DNA of 30,076 nucleotides from Phycisphaerales bacterium UBA2421 (GCA_002343075.1 DDRH01000043.1:1-30076), one strand, 5' to 3'; shown: positions 1 through 7,564, numbered from the stretch's first letter. The notes: a model not told the origin generated them from the sequence alone. Numbers and translations are program-made.

Positions 1-855
1 CCGTAGAAACACATCCTCCACAGCGCCGGGCAATCGCAGGGGAATCAACCCAGCCCACCCGGCCCCCGCCGCCGCGGCACTTGCCACAATCGACGGCACC
101 TCTTCATCCGTCAGACCGGGCACAACCGGCGACACAAGCACACCCACCGGCACACCCGCGTCACGTAGCTGCGCAATGGCATCCAGCCGCCGTGCCGGCG
201 AACTGGCGCGCGGCTCCATCTTCATCGCGATCTCGGTATTCAATGACGTTACCGAAACATACACCGACACAGCCTGCTGCGCGGCGAGCGATTTCAGCAA
301 ATCGATGTCGCGCGTCACAAGATGGTTTTTTGTCACGATCCCCACCGGGTTGCGAAACTCAGCAAGCACTTCCAGGCAGCCCCGTGCTAGCTTCAATTGC
401 CGCTCGACCGGCTGATAGGCATCGGTCACGCCGCACATCGCCAGCGTCTGCGGCTGCCAGCCTTTCTTTCGCAACTCACCGCGCAACAACCCCGCGGCAT
501 CCAGTTTGGCGAAGATCTTGGTTTCAAAATCAAGCCCCGCGGAAAGGCCCAGATATTCGTGGTATGGCCGTGCGTAACAGTAGGAACACCCATGCTCGCA
601 GCCGCGATATGGGTTGATCGATGCATTAAAGCCGAGGTCGGGCGAGTCGTTGTAGGCGATGATTGTGCGCGAGACGTCGCGAAACACCTGCGTACGCACC
701 CGCGCCGGCGAGCGGTCCGCGCGCAGGTCGTGGTCGAGGGTTTCGCCGTCGGCTAATAGTTCGATCGGCTCGAACCGATTCGCCGGGTTCGCCGTCGCGC
801 CACGCCCTGGTGTATGCCCGGGAATGAGCGAGTGAATAGGAAGAGCGTAAGACAC
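1..855 (-). CDS. PA0069-family radical SAM protein (3' end outside window)
   Basis: Reading from a GTG at 855 gives 285 codons with no stop to the window edge, so the C-terminus is missing; the family is usually about 350 residues. The signature is RGCEHGCSYCYARPYHEY, a CX3CX2C [4Fe-4S]/SAM motif, preceded by FNASINPY, as in the spore-photoproduct-lyase-like and PA0069 groups. Further on are MCGVTDAYQPVER, a strand ending in VGIVTKN, and GVPVGVLVSPVVPGLTD, all typical of this family's TIM barrel. The start follows an in-frame TAG by five codons and has AGGA about nine bases upstream. The specific reaction is not known for this subfamily. Family confidence is high; the start is fairly sure. 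Confidence 0.9.
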   Translation of the reverse strand, partial: MSYALPIHSLIPGHTPGRGATANPANRFEPIELLADGETLDHDLRADRSPARVRTQVFRDVSRTIIAYNDSPDLGFNASINPYRGCEHGCSYCYARPYHEYLGLSAGLDFETKIFAKLDAAGLLRGELRKKGWQPQTLAMCGVTDAYQPVERQLKLARGCLEVLAEFRNPVGIVTKNHLVTRDIDLLKSLAAQQAVSVYVSVTSLNTEIAMKMEPRASSPARRLDAIAQLRDAGVPVGVLVSPVVPGLTDEEVPSIVASAAAAGAGWAGLIPLRLPGAVEDVFLR

Positions 856-913
856 CGCAAAGGCATCCTACGTCTACCACCTAACAAAAGTCAAACACGA
901 TCGGCTGATGAAT

Positions 914-1942
914 TCAGCGTCGTCGCCGAAAGATCATCCCTGCCATGGCTACGCCGATCGCCAGCGCGCCCGTCGGTTCGGGCACCACGCCGAGGGTGAC
1001 ATTGCCCGCGCCGGTGATGGCATTCGTATACTTGCCGACAAACGGCCCGCCGTCCGGTTCGGTGCCGGGGAAGGCGAACGCCGTCGTGACGAAGAAATAT
1101 TGCACGCCGGGCAGCAGGTCGGCCTCGATCAATGTACCGCCGGTCGCATCGTCATCGAACGGGAGCGAGTTAAACGAGGTATTGCGAATCACATTCGCGG
1201 TCTGGCCCAGGCCACGTACCAGATTGGTCAGTGGGCTGGCCGGATTGAACTGGTTGGCATACAGCACCGCCGCCGACTCAAATTCGTTTGCGGTTGCCAT
1301 GGCATAGCTGCCCGCGGTATCGACATGAAACGGCTGCACATCGTAGTAAGGAAACCGGTTGCTGAGAAACGGCGCCGAAAACCCCGAAGGCGAACTTGAT
1401 TCCACCTGCACCGGGCGGTTGAACGTCGGGTCGCCGATAGCCAACTCGCCGCTGAACTCTTTACTACCGGGGGCAAAATCGTCGTGGAAGGTGTAGGTGA
1501 GCGTCGATCGCCCGTCCAGCCCGGGCACAAACCCTTCGCTGTCAATGGAATACATCTCAAGGTTCATCGTCTTGCTGGCATCAAACCCCCCGGGCGCATA
1601 GATGGTTGCGCCGACATTGATGGTGCCGGAAAAATCGCGCTGCCGGGTAAACTGAAACCACGGCCCGAAGTTGGCGATCCCCTGCCCGCGGGGCAACACG
1701 CGCAAGCTACTCGCCCACGCATCGACGTGGACCTTGGTGAGCGTCCCCGACACCGTCACCCGGCGGGCGGTGCCGGTGAAGGGGCCGATGTTGGTCTTGG
1801 TGTTAAACTGAGACGTCGATGCAAAACCGTAATAGCCGTAGTGGTTGGCGTTGGTGACGGTCGCAGTGCCAAGTTGAGCCGCGGAAACCGCCGAACCAGC
1901 GAAAAGAACAACCCCCAACCCGAGTGCGCGCGAAATCTTCAT
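914..1942 (-). CDS. PEP-CTERM sorted secreted protein
   Basis: A 342-residue secreted protein. Residues 1-22 form a Sec signal peptide (MKISRALGLGVVLFAGSAVSA). The C-terminus is a PEP-CTERM tail: VVPEPTG, a hydrophobic segment, then FRRRR. In this class the tail is cleaved by an exosortase and the protein is exported to the envelope or matrix; no exosortase gene is in the window. The middle is a beta-rich, Gly/Thr/Phe-rich region with no recognised catalytic motif, so the molecular function is unknown. The start ATG has GGGAG about seven bases upstream, and a plausible sigma-70 promoter lies at 1990-2018. Probably monocistronic. Confidence 0.85.
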   Translation of the reverse strand: MKISRALGLGVVLFAGSAVSAAQLGTATVTNANHYGYYGFASTSQFNTKTNIGPFTGTARRVTVSGTLTKVHVDAWASSLRVLPRGQGIANFGPWFQFTRQRDFSGTINVGATIYAPGGFDASKTMNLEMYSIDSEGFVPGLDGRSTLTYTFHDDFAPGSKEFSGELAIGDPTFNRPVQVESSSPSGFSAPFLSNRFPYYDVQPFHVDTAGSYAMATANEFESAAVLYANQFNPASPLTNLVRGLGQTANVIRNTSFNSLPFDDDATGGTLIEADLLPGVQYFFVTTAFAFPGTEPDGGPFVGKYTNAITGAGNVTLGVVPEPTGALAIGVAMAGMIFRRRR

Positions 1943-1989
1943 TGCATTTCTCCCAGAGCAAAGGAAGGACCTGCTAAAGTCTTATACGA

Positions 1990-2018
1990 GTTATAGACTC
2001 TACCGAAATCCGGCTCAA
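1990..2018 (-). promoter_or_regulatory. Candidate sigma-70 promoter of the PEP-CTERM gene
   Basis: On the minus strand TTGAGC (2013-2018) and TATAAC (1990-1995) are separated by exactly 17 bases. The -10 element lies about 48 bases upstream of the ATG at 1942, with GGGAG in the leader. Seen by eye only. Confidence 0.5.
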
Positions 2019-2109
2019 AATTCCACGAAAATCCGTCGACTGCCCGGCAACAATTGTGTGGTGCTACGAATTCTGCGGCATGGCGAGGCCAGCCAAAACG
2101 GCTTCAGGC

Positions 2110-3222
2110 TCAGTGTTGATAGAGCCAGGCAGACTCCCGAGGCCCACCGCCATTCCCGTATCCGCCGGTGATCAACACACCCCGATTTCCCAGCGGCGCA
2201 GAGGCAGAGAACTGTCCGGCCATGCGCGGTTCGCCCGGCACCAGTGCGAACGCGTTCTCCGCCGGATCATAAACCTCCGCCTGCGGCGCACCTCCCGCCA
2301 CCAGCACACGGCCGTCCTCGAGCACCACGCTGGTGCCCGCATGTTTGTAGCGCCCACGCTGCATGAGCGGTCCCACCTCAAAGGTCTGGGATTCGGGATC
2401 GAACAATTCTGAACTATTGTAAACCCCTTCGCCATCCCGCTCGTCCGACCCGCCTGTGATCAACACGCGACCATCAGAAAGCAGAACGGCATCATGCTTG
2501 TGGCGGCGTACCTTCATGTCGCCCCCCGGCCCGAACTCGCCACTCGACGGATCGTAAATCTCGCAAGACGCCAGCAGCGTGAGATTTCGACGGACACCAT
2601 TATGGCCGCCCACCACGAGCACGCGCCCGTCCTGCAACCGCACGGACGCATGGCTCTCGCGCGCGGCGGTCATGCCGCCTGTGACGGCAAACCGCCCCGT
2701 CTCGGGATCGTAGAGCTCGGCGCTTGAAAGAAACGACCAGCCCGGCCCCAAACCACCCGCAATCAGCACTTTGCCATCCTCCAGCAGGATGGCAACATGA
2801 TCCGCGCGCCCCCCGACGAGTGATCCGGTTGCCACAAAGGTGTTTGTTGCCGGATCGAATAGTTCAGCCGTCGCCAGCGAGTCCGCCCCTTCACCGTACC
2901 CACCTGCGAGAAGCACCCTGCCATCGCGAAGCAGCGTCGCGGTGTGGCTGTGTCGGGTCGTCTGCATCGGAGGCAGCGACGTAAAGCGCCCGGCCTGAGA
3001 ATCGTAGATCTCAGCGCCTCTGGCCGAGCCTCGTTCGGTGAAACCGCCCGCCACCAGCACACGGCCGTCGGGCAGCGCGGTGGCGGTGTGGGCCGCCCGT
3101 TTTGCGCTCATCGCCTCGGTGGCAACCAGCTTGCCTTGCGGATGCGGCGCAAGGCCGATCGCCCCGATCGTCTGCGGCAGAAGGAGACAGAGCATGCCAA
3201 CCGCCAACCAAGTGAGTTTCAT
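2110..3222 (-). CDS. Secreted kelch-repeat beta-propeller protein
   Basis: A 370-residue protein starting at MKLTWLAVGMLCLLLPQTIGA, a clear signal peptide. I chose this ATG (3222) because GGAGG lies eight bases upstream; a longer in-frame extension to 3306 has no such site. The mature part consists of seven kelch repeats of about 50 residues. Each has a His-containing strand (for example RAAHTATALPDGRVLVAGG, then RHSHTATLLRDGRVLLAGG), followed by an AE[IL][YF]DP turn. Seven repeats would close one complete propeller. Bacterial kelch propellers often bind carbohydrate or protein partners, but no catalytic residues of the galactose-oxidase type are visible. The substrate is unknown. It may be an extracellular binding protein. 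Confidence 0.85.
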   Translation of the reverse strand: MKLTWLAVGMLCLLLPQTIGAIGLAPHPQGKLVATEAMSAKRAAHTATALPDGRVLVAGGFTERGSARGAEIYDSQAGRFTSLPPMQTTRHSHTATLLRDGRVLLAGGYGEGADSLATAELFDPATNTFVATGSLVGGRADHVAILLEDGKVLIAGGLGPGWSFLSSAELYDPETGRFAVTGGMTAARESHASVRLQDGRVLVVGGHNGVRRNLTLLASCEIYDPSSGEFGPGGDMKVRRHKHDAVLLSDGRVLITGGSDERDGEGVYNSSELFDPESQTFEVGPLMQRGRYKHAGTSVVLEDGRVLVAGGAPQAEVYDPAENAFALVPGEPRMAGQFSASAPLGNRGVLITGGYGNGGGPRESAWLYQH

Positions 3223-3265
3223 CGAGCAACCTCCACCACAAATGCTACCAAGAGTGAGCGATCTT

Positions 3266-3660
3266 TCACCTCGCCATCTTCGCGGCGACGACGCACTCAC
3301 GAACACCCGGATCTAACCGCACTGCGTGACCGCAACCGCGTCGCTTCGCCGGCTCTTCGCAAACGCCGTCTTCGAAGTGTTCCAGCATCTGCTCGCCGTG
3401 CTTCACCGCCGACACATGGCCGTCGAGATACAGCACGTTGGAACTGCGACCGATGTGTCGGGTCCAGGTCAATCTTTCATACCGCTGGCCGGGAAAGTGT
3501 TCGGGGTGGTAGACCGTGCGATAGCGTTCAAAAGAAGTGTCGTTGAACGCCTCCGCCTGCCCGGGCGGCGGCGGGGGCTTGGTGAAAAGGTCCGAGGCTT
3601 CAGGCAGCCCCGGCAACGCTGACGGCGATTTGATCCTTGAGATTTTTCTAGCGAATGTCG
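3266..3660 (-). pseudogene. C-terminal fragment of a prepilin-type H-X9-DG (DUF1559-like) protein
   Basis: The frame ending at 3266 encodes RIKSPSALPG, then a short stretch, then RHIGRSSNVLYLDGHVSAVKH. This is the C-terminal signature of the planctomycete prepilin-like family (RH-x-G-x-x-NVL[YF]-x-DGHV), here with ten rather than nine residues between His and Asp-Gly. The N-terminal methylation motif (GFTLVELLVV) that begins such proteins is not found upstream. Instead the same frame runs into the neighbouring gene's 3' end. About 50 residues follow DGHV, rich in Cys, Arg and Glu and unlike family ends. I read it as a decayed remnant rather than a live gene; the left limit of homology is approximate. 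Confidence 0.5.
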
Positions 3661-3696
3661 CGGGGTAGCCGGTTCGGGCGCTTTGTCGGCCATCGC

Positions 3697-4698
3697 TCAC
3701 CGAGGCGGCTTGGTATCGTCGGGCACCTTGACGACCTTCAGGCCCGAGTCTTTCGGACTCGGTCCCGGGAGGGTGATCGCTTCCTGTAGCCAGCGCTTGC
3801 CATGCACACTTGGCGTAGCCGATTGCAACCGCTTGCTGACGGCGGTCGCCTCGGCGAGTGGGGCGCTCATGGAGCGGGCGCGCATCAGGCAGCAAAATCG
3901 CCACAGGTATCGTGCATGAGACTCGCGAAGGGCTGGCAGTTCACCGGCGTTGGCCCAGCGCGATTCAAAATGTCGCAGCCACGCGAGATAATCCGATTCA
4001 GGTAAATCCTTCGCATCAGTCGCAATCAGACGATCAAGCTCCGCAGCGAGCGCCTCCTCGTCGGCATTCTGCTCCACCGAAACCACAAAGCGTGCACCAA
4101 TCTGACGAATCTCGTCGGCTTGGGAAGAGCTTACCCCAAGCGCCTTGATAAAATCGGAATCTTTCCCCATCGATTGCACAAACGAATGGCCGTAACCGTG
4201 CAAATCATTGCTGGCAAATAACAGCGCCGCCCGGCTGAGGCGTTTGGCCCGGGCAGGATCGCTCGAAAGCGAATTCGTCGCCTGCTTCCGCAACTGCGAG
4301 ATGAGACGATTGCGTTCCATCGACCTGCACCACATCCAATCAGCTGCCCGGTCGTAGTCAGTGGAGTGGCGGTCCACTCGAACGCGCTTCAGGCATTGAT
4401 CCGTCAACCAGCCAGGCCGGCCGCCTTCCAGAATCAATGCAGCCATTTGATCCAAATCTGGCCCGGCCTCCGTGCTGGGAAGATGGAGGTTGCGAGATTT
4501 TGCGAACTCAATTCCCTTTGCCAAGCCGCTGCCGTCGGTAGGAACCTCCAGCAGCCCCTGAATCGTCGCTGCGGGAGAGGAGAGGCCCTCTGAAAACACC
4601 GCGATCTATTCACTTGCCATCGCACTCGAATGCGCGCTCGATGCAGCTGCCAGGTACCCCGTTAATATCAACGCCCGGAAAAACAGTCCCGCACGCAT
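3697..4698 (-). pseudogene. Hypothetical secreted protein interrupted by in-frame TAG after its signal peptide
   Basis: An ATG at 4698 with GGAGG six bases upstream begins a good Sec signal peptide (MRAGLFFRALILTGYLAAAS...AMASE, 30 residues). It ends at a TAG at 4606-4608. The same frame then stays open for 303 more codons to a TGA at 3697. The body is charged and helix-rich (for example DEEALAAELDRLIATDAKDLPESDYLAWLRHFESRW) and looks like a real protein. I recognise no family. A GTG at 4599 could restart translation, but it has no convincing ribosome site and the product would lack the signal. A recent nonsense mutation, sequencing error or readthrough are all possible; I favour a recent mutation or error. 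It lies 55 bases downstream of the small Cys-rich gene, probably in the same transcript. Confidence 0.6.
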
Positions 4699-4753
4699 AA
4701 AACCTCCGGCAATTCAGAAAAAATCTTCAGCATGTGCCGCTGTGCGCGATTGC

Positions 4754-5080
4754 TCAGGGCACCGTTGTGCAACAGTCAGCCTGTTGGACGACACGATAGG
4801 TGCAAGTGGCACCGTTGATCACCTTAGATAGATTAAACTCTGCTCCCGGCTCACAATTGGTCGGGCATGGCTGGTACGAGCAGATAAAAGAAAGCGTTTC
4901 GGTATCTGGACACACTCCGGTACCGCTCACTAAGAACAGAGTGTTGTTTGTGCACTTAAGCGGATCATTCGATTGCTGGGCGAAGGCGAACGAGAACAAA
5001 AGCCCGCCTACAAACATGCACACGACGATGGAGCAGCCGAGAAAAAGATTACCGAGAGGTGGACGGACGGATGCGGGCAT
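4754..5080 (-). CDS. Small secreted eight-cysteine protein
   Basis: I start it at MPASVRPPLGNLFLGCSIVVCMF (5080), since GGAAGG lies about nine bases upstream. A GTG 54 bases earlier (5134) would add 18 residues without a ribosome site. The product has 108 residues: a signal peptide or membrane anchor to about residue 34 (ending FAFAQQ), then a mature domain of about 75 residues with eight cysteines, including a CxxxC and a terminal CC. An even cysteine count suggests disulfide-bonded folding outside the cytoplasm. No family recognised. A TTGACA-containing promoter candidate lies about 70 bases upstream. It may be cotranscribed with the broken gene downstream. Confidence 0.6.
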   Translation of the reverse strand: MPASVRPPLGNLFLGCSIVVCMFVGGLLFSFAFAQQSNDPLKCTNNTLFLVSGTGVCPDTETLSFICSYQPCPTNCEPGAEFNLSKVINGATCTYRVVQQADCCTTVP

Positions 5081-5147
5081 CAGAAACAACCTTCCCAAAA
5101 AAGCCTCGTTGCGTGGAAAATTGCTTAAACTCACCCACCATCTATGT

Positions 5148-5176
5148 AATTAACCCGTATTCAAGGGTCCTGTCAA
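5148..5176 (-). promoter_or_regulatory. Candidate promoter of the eight-cysteine protein gene
   Basis: On the minus strand a perfect TTGACA (5171-5176) is followed after 17 bases by TTAATT (5148-5153), a weak -10. The spacing to the chosen start at 5080 is about 67 bases. The -35 is strong but the -10 is poor. Confidence 0.35.
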
Positions 5177-5476
5177 TAGCTTGCGAGAGTGCTCCCGAAC
5201 TGAAACTTGTTCAGGCTAACTTTTCGGTGCAGAACGCCGAACTGCTCAGATTTGCGTAGCAAATCACTGATTTCATTTACGAAACAGCGGGCGAAGTGTA
5301 GGTACTCTCAAGAACGGAGATCAACTAGCCTCCGGATTCCCGGCGTGGGCGGCGGGGTGGGGGAAATGGGGGTTGTCATCCGCACCACAAATCGCCTCGA
5401 TTTGTTAGGGTGTGGTTTATACTTAACTCTGCTGTAAATGACCGAGACATAATGATTTACAGAGCGCAATTTAAAC

Positions 5477-5561
5477 TGTTCCGCGCGGAACATTTTGCGA
5501 GACACGGATGGTTGCAAGTTGTTGATGGATTGCAAAACGGCCCATGTTCCGCGCGGAACAT
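5477..5561. promoter_or_regulatory. Pair of identical 16-bp palindromes resembling parS
   Basis: TGTTCCGCGCGGAACA occurs at 5477-5492 and again at 5545-5560 (the second extended by A/T to 18 bp), 68 bases apart. Each copy is a perfect palindrome. It differs from TGTTCCACGTGGAACA-type parS sequences only at two symmetric central positions (ACGT replaced by GCGC). ParB-family proteins bind such sites; an unrelated dimeric repressor could bind them too. No parA/parB gene is in the window. I saw no further copy here. Confidence 0.45.
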
Positions 5562-5586
5562 TGTCGCTTCTTCCGCTCTTCATCGT

Positions 5587-5621
5587 GAACATGCGTCGAT
5601 CACGGAACACGCGTCGATCAG
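5587..5621. repeat. Tandem duplication of an 18-bp unit
   Basis: GAACATGCGTCGATCACG is followed directly by GAACACGCGTCGATCAG, two near-identical copies, just downstream of the stop of the gene at 5642 and beside the palindromes. Function unknown. Confidence 0.6.
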
Positions 5622-5641
5622 ATCGGTCAGCGCGCCGGCTG

Positions 5642-6442
5642 CTATTTTCTGCTTTCGTGGATTTCTTCCAGCAGCCGGTCGATCTTGCCATGAAGCTGCA
5701 TGATTTCGTGTTGGGCTTTGAGGTTGACCTGATAGTCGGCGTCGGCGCGGATGCGATCTTTCTCGCCGGAGCGGTTTTGACTCACCAGTACGAAGATGCT
5801 CAGGAAGATCGCTTCGAGGCTGACGATCATGGTGAGCAGGCCGAACGGATAGGGGTCGGGGCCTTCTTCTCCCTTGATGAGATTGAAGCCGATCCACACG
5901 CCAAACCAGACCAGGTGAAACGCGACAAACCACTGATTCGCACTGATGGCGGCGATGAAGTCGGCGATTCTTTGCCAAGTGGTGGACTTCTGTTCGATGA
6001 GCAGGTTGGCGTTGGTGACGCCGCGCAGCTTGTCGAGAATGTCGCGCTGCCTACCCCCGAGCACGCTCAATACATCGACCGCGGCCGTGGGATGACGTTC
6101 GAGGAAGGTAATGAAATCGGCGCGGCTGAGGGTGAGGCAGATAGTCGGATCGACCGTGCGAATGCTGGCAGTGCGCACCCCGCCGTCGAGGAGCGAGAGA
6201 TCGCCGAAGAACGCGCCATCTTCCAGCACGGCAAGGGTCTGCTCTTTACCGGTCTCATCGGGATAGCTCACCTGCACCCGGCCCGACTGCAGGAGGTAGA
6301 GTTCGTCGCCACGATCGCCGATCCAGAAGATCGGCTCGTTGGCGCCGAACTTTCGTTCTTTGAGCATGCCCGCCAACGCGGTGAGTTCCTGAGCGTCGAG
6401 CTTCGAGAAAAGCGGTATTCCCGCGAGAAGAGTTGTGTCCAT
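5642..6442 (-). CDS. Cyclic-nucleotide-binding domain / DUF1003 membrane protein
   Basis: A 266-residue protein. Residues 1-125 form a CNB/CRP-like domain: MDTTLLAGIPLFSKLDAQEL, then a barrel with GDRGDELYLLQSGRVQV and the phosphate-cassette region DGAFFGDLSLLDGGVRTASI. Residues 150-266 carry the DUF1003 pattern with two membrane helices (WFVAFHLVWFGVWIGFNLI and PFGLLTMIVSLEAIFLSIFVL), ending in SQNR and a charged coiled tail. The known family links a ligand sensor to a small membrane protein; the ligand and output are not known. The start at 6442 is preceded by GGAG. An upstream in-frame start at 6556 is unlikely because it would add sequence without family support. It diverges from rnpB. 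Confidence 0.88.
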   Translation of the reverse strand: MDTTLLAGIPLFSKLDAQELTALAGMLKERKFGANEPIFWIGDRGDELYLLQSGRVQVSYPDETGKEQTLAVLEDGAFFGDLSLLDGGVRTASIRTVDPTICLTLSRADFITFLERHPTAAVDVLSVLGGRQRDILDKLRGVTNANLLIEQKSTTWQRIADFIAAISANQWFVAFHLVWFGVWIGFNLIKGEEGPDPYPFGLLTMIVSLEAIFLSIFVLVSQNRSGEKDRIRADADYQVNLKAQHEIMQLHGKIDRLLEEIHESRK

Positions 6443-6614
6443 TAAATCTCCGCTTGCAACCCGGCGAGCCGTTTGCGGCAGGTTAACGCAGATGTGAGCC
6501 GATGGGAATGGATTTGGCAGATTTCCGGCGGCGCGTTTCGAGCGAGAGTGTCGCATGCGGTCGACCGAGAATTGCGAACTTGCAAATCGGCAATCGCAAC
6601 GTCGGCGAATCTGC

Positions 6615-6620
6615 TATAAT
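6615..6620 (+). promoter_or_regulatory. -10 element of the rnpB promoter
   Basis: A perfect TATAAT ends eight bases before the first paired base of the RNase P RNA (6628), the right distance for transcription to begin at the mature 5' end. No clear -35 is visible at 17-18 bases upstream. Confidence 0.6.
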
Positions 6621-6627
6621 GGAGAGT

Positions 6628-7105
6628 GAATTGCGGTGGCAGTGGCGATCGCGTTTGTCGGGTTAAACCGATGAATGAGGAAAGTCCGAACTGCACAGGA
6701 CACGGTGCTGGCTAACGGCCAGGCGGTGAAGCGGTCGGGCAACCGGCGGCGAAACCGACGGACAGTGCAACAGAAAGCAAACCGCCGATGGGGAGGGGCA
6801 GGCATTCAGCGGCAAGGGACAAGTGAGGATTCGAATCATCCACTTGCCCCGTGCCCCTCATTGCTTGCCCCTCCAACAGGCAAGGGTGAAAAGGTGCGGT
6901 AAGAGCGCACCGCGGGTGTGGCGACACTCCCGGCACGGCAAACCCCACCGGCAGCAAGACCAAATATGCGGCGAGGCGCGGTCCGCGCCGTCATCAACCG
7001 CGGGTAGGTTGCTTGAGGCTGTCGGCAACGGCAGTCCCAGATAAATGGTCGCCCTTTCCGAGCAATCGGAAGGAACAGAACTCGGCTTACACGTCGCCGC
7101 AATTC
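6628..7105 (+). ncRNA. rnpB: RNase P RNA, bacterial class A, with enlarged arm
   Basis: This is the catalytic RNA that removes tRNA 5' leaders. Conserved core blocks appear in order: GAGGAAAGTCCG (6677-6688), ACAGTGCAACAGAAAGCAAA with CCGCC (6762-6786), GGGTGAAAAGGTGCGGTAAG then AGCGCACCGCG, the GGTAGGTTGCTTGAGGC segment, AGATAAATGG (7039-7048) and ACAGAACTCGGCTTA (7075-7089). The ends pair as helix P1: GAATTGCGGTGGC (6628-6640) with GTCGCCGCAATTC (7093-7105), including two G-U pairs. The length of about 478 bases exceeds the usual 350-400. Most of the excess is a long hairpin at 6791-6875 where E. coli has a short P9. A TATAAT precedes it and a terminator follows. Very sure of identity; the ends are inferred from pairing. 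Confidence 0.97.
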
Positions 7106-7117
7106 GTAAATCTCCAC

Positions 7118-7157
7118 CGCCGGTCGATCGTGCGCGCGGTCGACCGGCGATCTTTTT
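7118..7157 (+). terminator. Rho-independent terminator of rnpB
   Basis: CGCCGGTCGA (7118-7127) pairs perfectly with TCGACCGGCG (7140-7149), followed by ATC and TTTTT (7153-7157). It begins 12 bases after the RNase P RNA 3' end. Confidence 0.8.
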
Positions 7158-7220
7158 ACTCGCGTTCTCTGTTTTTGGATCTATTGAAATCGATGTGCGG
7201 GGATGATGCGTGCGGGGCGA

Positions 7221-7442
7221 TCACGCGTAAGTGTCGATCGACCCGCCCAGTCCGGTTGCTGCCGCGACAAGTGCATCGCCCGCGCGAGCCGGCCCTGCGG
7301 CTGCTGCTTCGATGAGCTTGATGACCGATGCCCCCTGCTGCTGCTGGTTGTCGAGTAGCTTGCGCGCAACCGCGAACTGCACCTGCGAAGTCACCTTCGC
7401 CTGTTGCAAACCAACTGCTGCGGAAACCAGTGAATCCATCAT
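7221..7442 (-). CDS. YjfB-like putative motility protein
   Basis: A 73-residue product: MMDSLVSAAVGLQQAKVTSQVQFAVARKLLDNQQQQGASVIKLIEAA plus a Gly/Ala-rich end. The pattern of a short helix, Q-rich turn, AVARKLLDNQQQQGASVIKLIE matches the small YjfB/'putative motility protein' family, whose biochemical role is not established. The frame is open to a GTG at 7493, which would add 17 residues. I chose the ATG-ATG at 7442/7439 because the family begins close to this point, but neither start has a good ribosome site. No flagellar gene is nearby. The family call is by eye and moderate. Confidence 0.6.
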   Translation of the reverse strand: MMDSLVSAAVGLQQAKVTSQVQFAVARKLLDNQQQQGASVIKLIEAAAAGPARAGDALVAAATGLGGSIDTYA

Positions 7443-7564
7443 CTGGGTTATCGGCAAATTGCTCGCGCCGGCTTGACCGCAACGGGCAGACACTCGCCAG
7501 AGGGCAACCTATGCTCGCATTATCGGACGAGGAGCTCGTAAGTGTCGCGCGCGATGAAAGGCCC

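Larger units (their letters stand above)
5177..5641. other. Gene-poor intergenic region dense in small inverted repeats
   Basis: No convincing gene is present. The stretch is more AT-rich than its surroundings and holds several perfect inverted repeats. These are GATTTGC-gta-GCAAATC (5249-5265), CAAATCG-cct-CGATTTG (5388-5404), and CTGTAAAT with ATTTACAG separated by 15 bases (5432-5462). To their right lie the two parS-like palindromes (5477-5492 and 5545-5560) and a tandem 18-bp repeat (5587-5621). None of the hairpins has a T-run, so they are not obvious terminators. Confidence 0.6.

Noticed and set aside
3469..3693. ATG at 3693 four bases after the stop of the broken gene, opening a frame of 74 codons
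   Set aside because: The product is an Arg/Pro-rich run with no family likeness and overlaps the H-X9-DG frame, which does match a family.
4606..4608. TAG as a pyrrolysine codon
   Set aside because: It lies directly after a signal peptide in an unknown protein, with no Pyl genes or catalytic context; nonsense mutation or error is simpler.
5495..6445. Plus-strand open frame of 316 codons
   Set aside because: It is antisense to the CNB/DUF1003 gene, whose protein matches known domains. The plus-strand product has no such features and is a GC-rich shadow.
6836..6860. tRNA-like TTCGAATC loop in the region 6820-6870
   Set aside because: It sits at the tip of the long hairpin inside the RNase P RNA. 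No acceptor, D or anticodon arms flank it, so it is not a tRNA gene.
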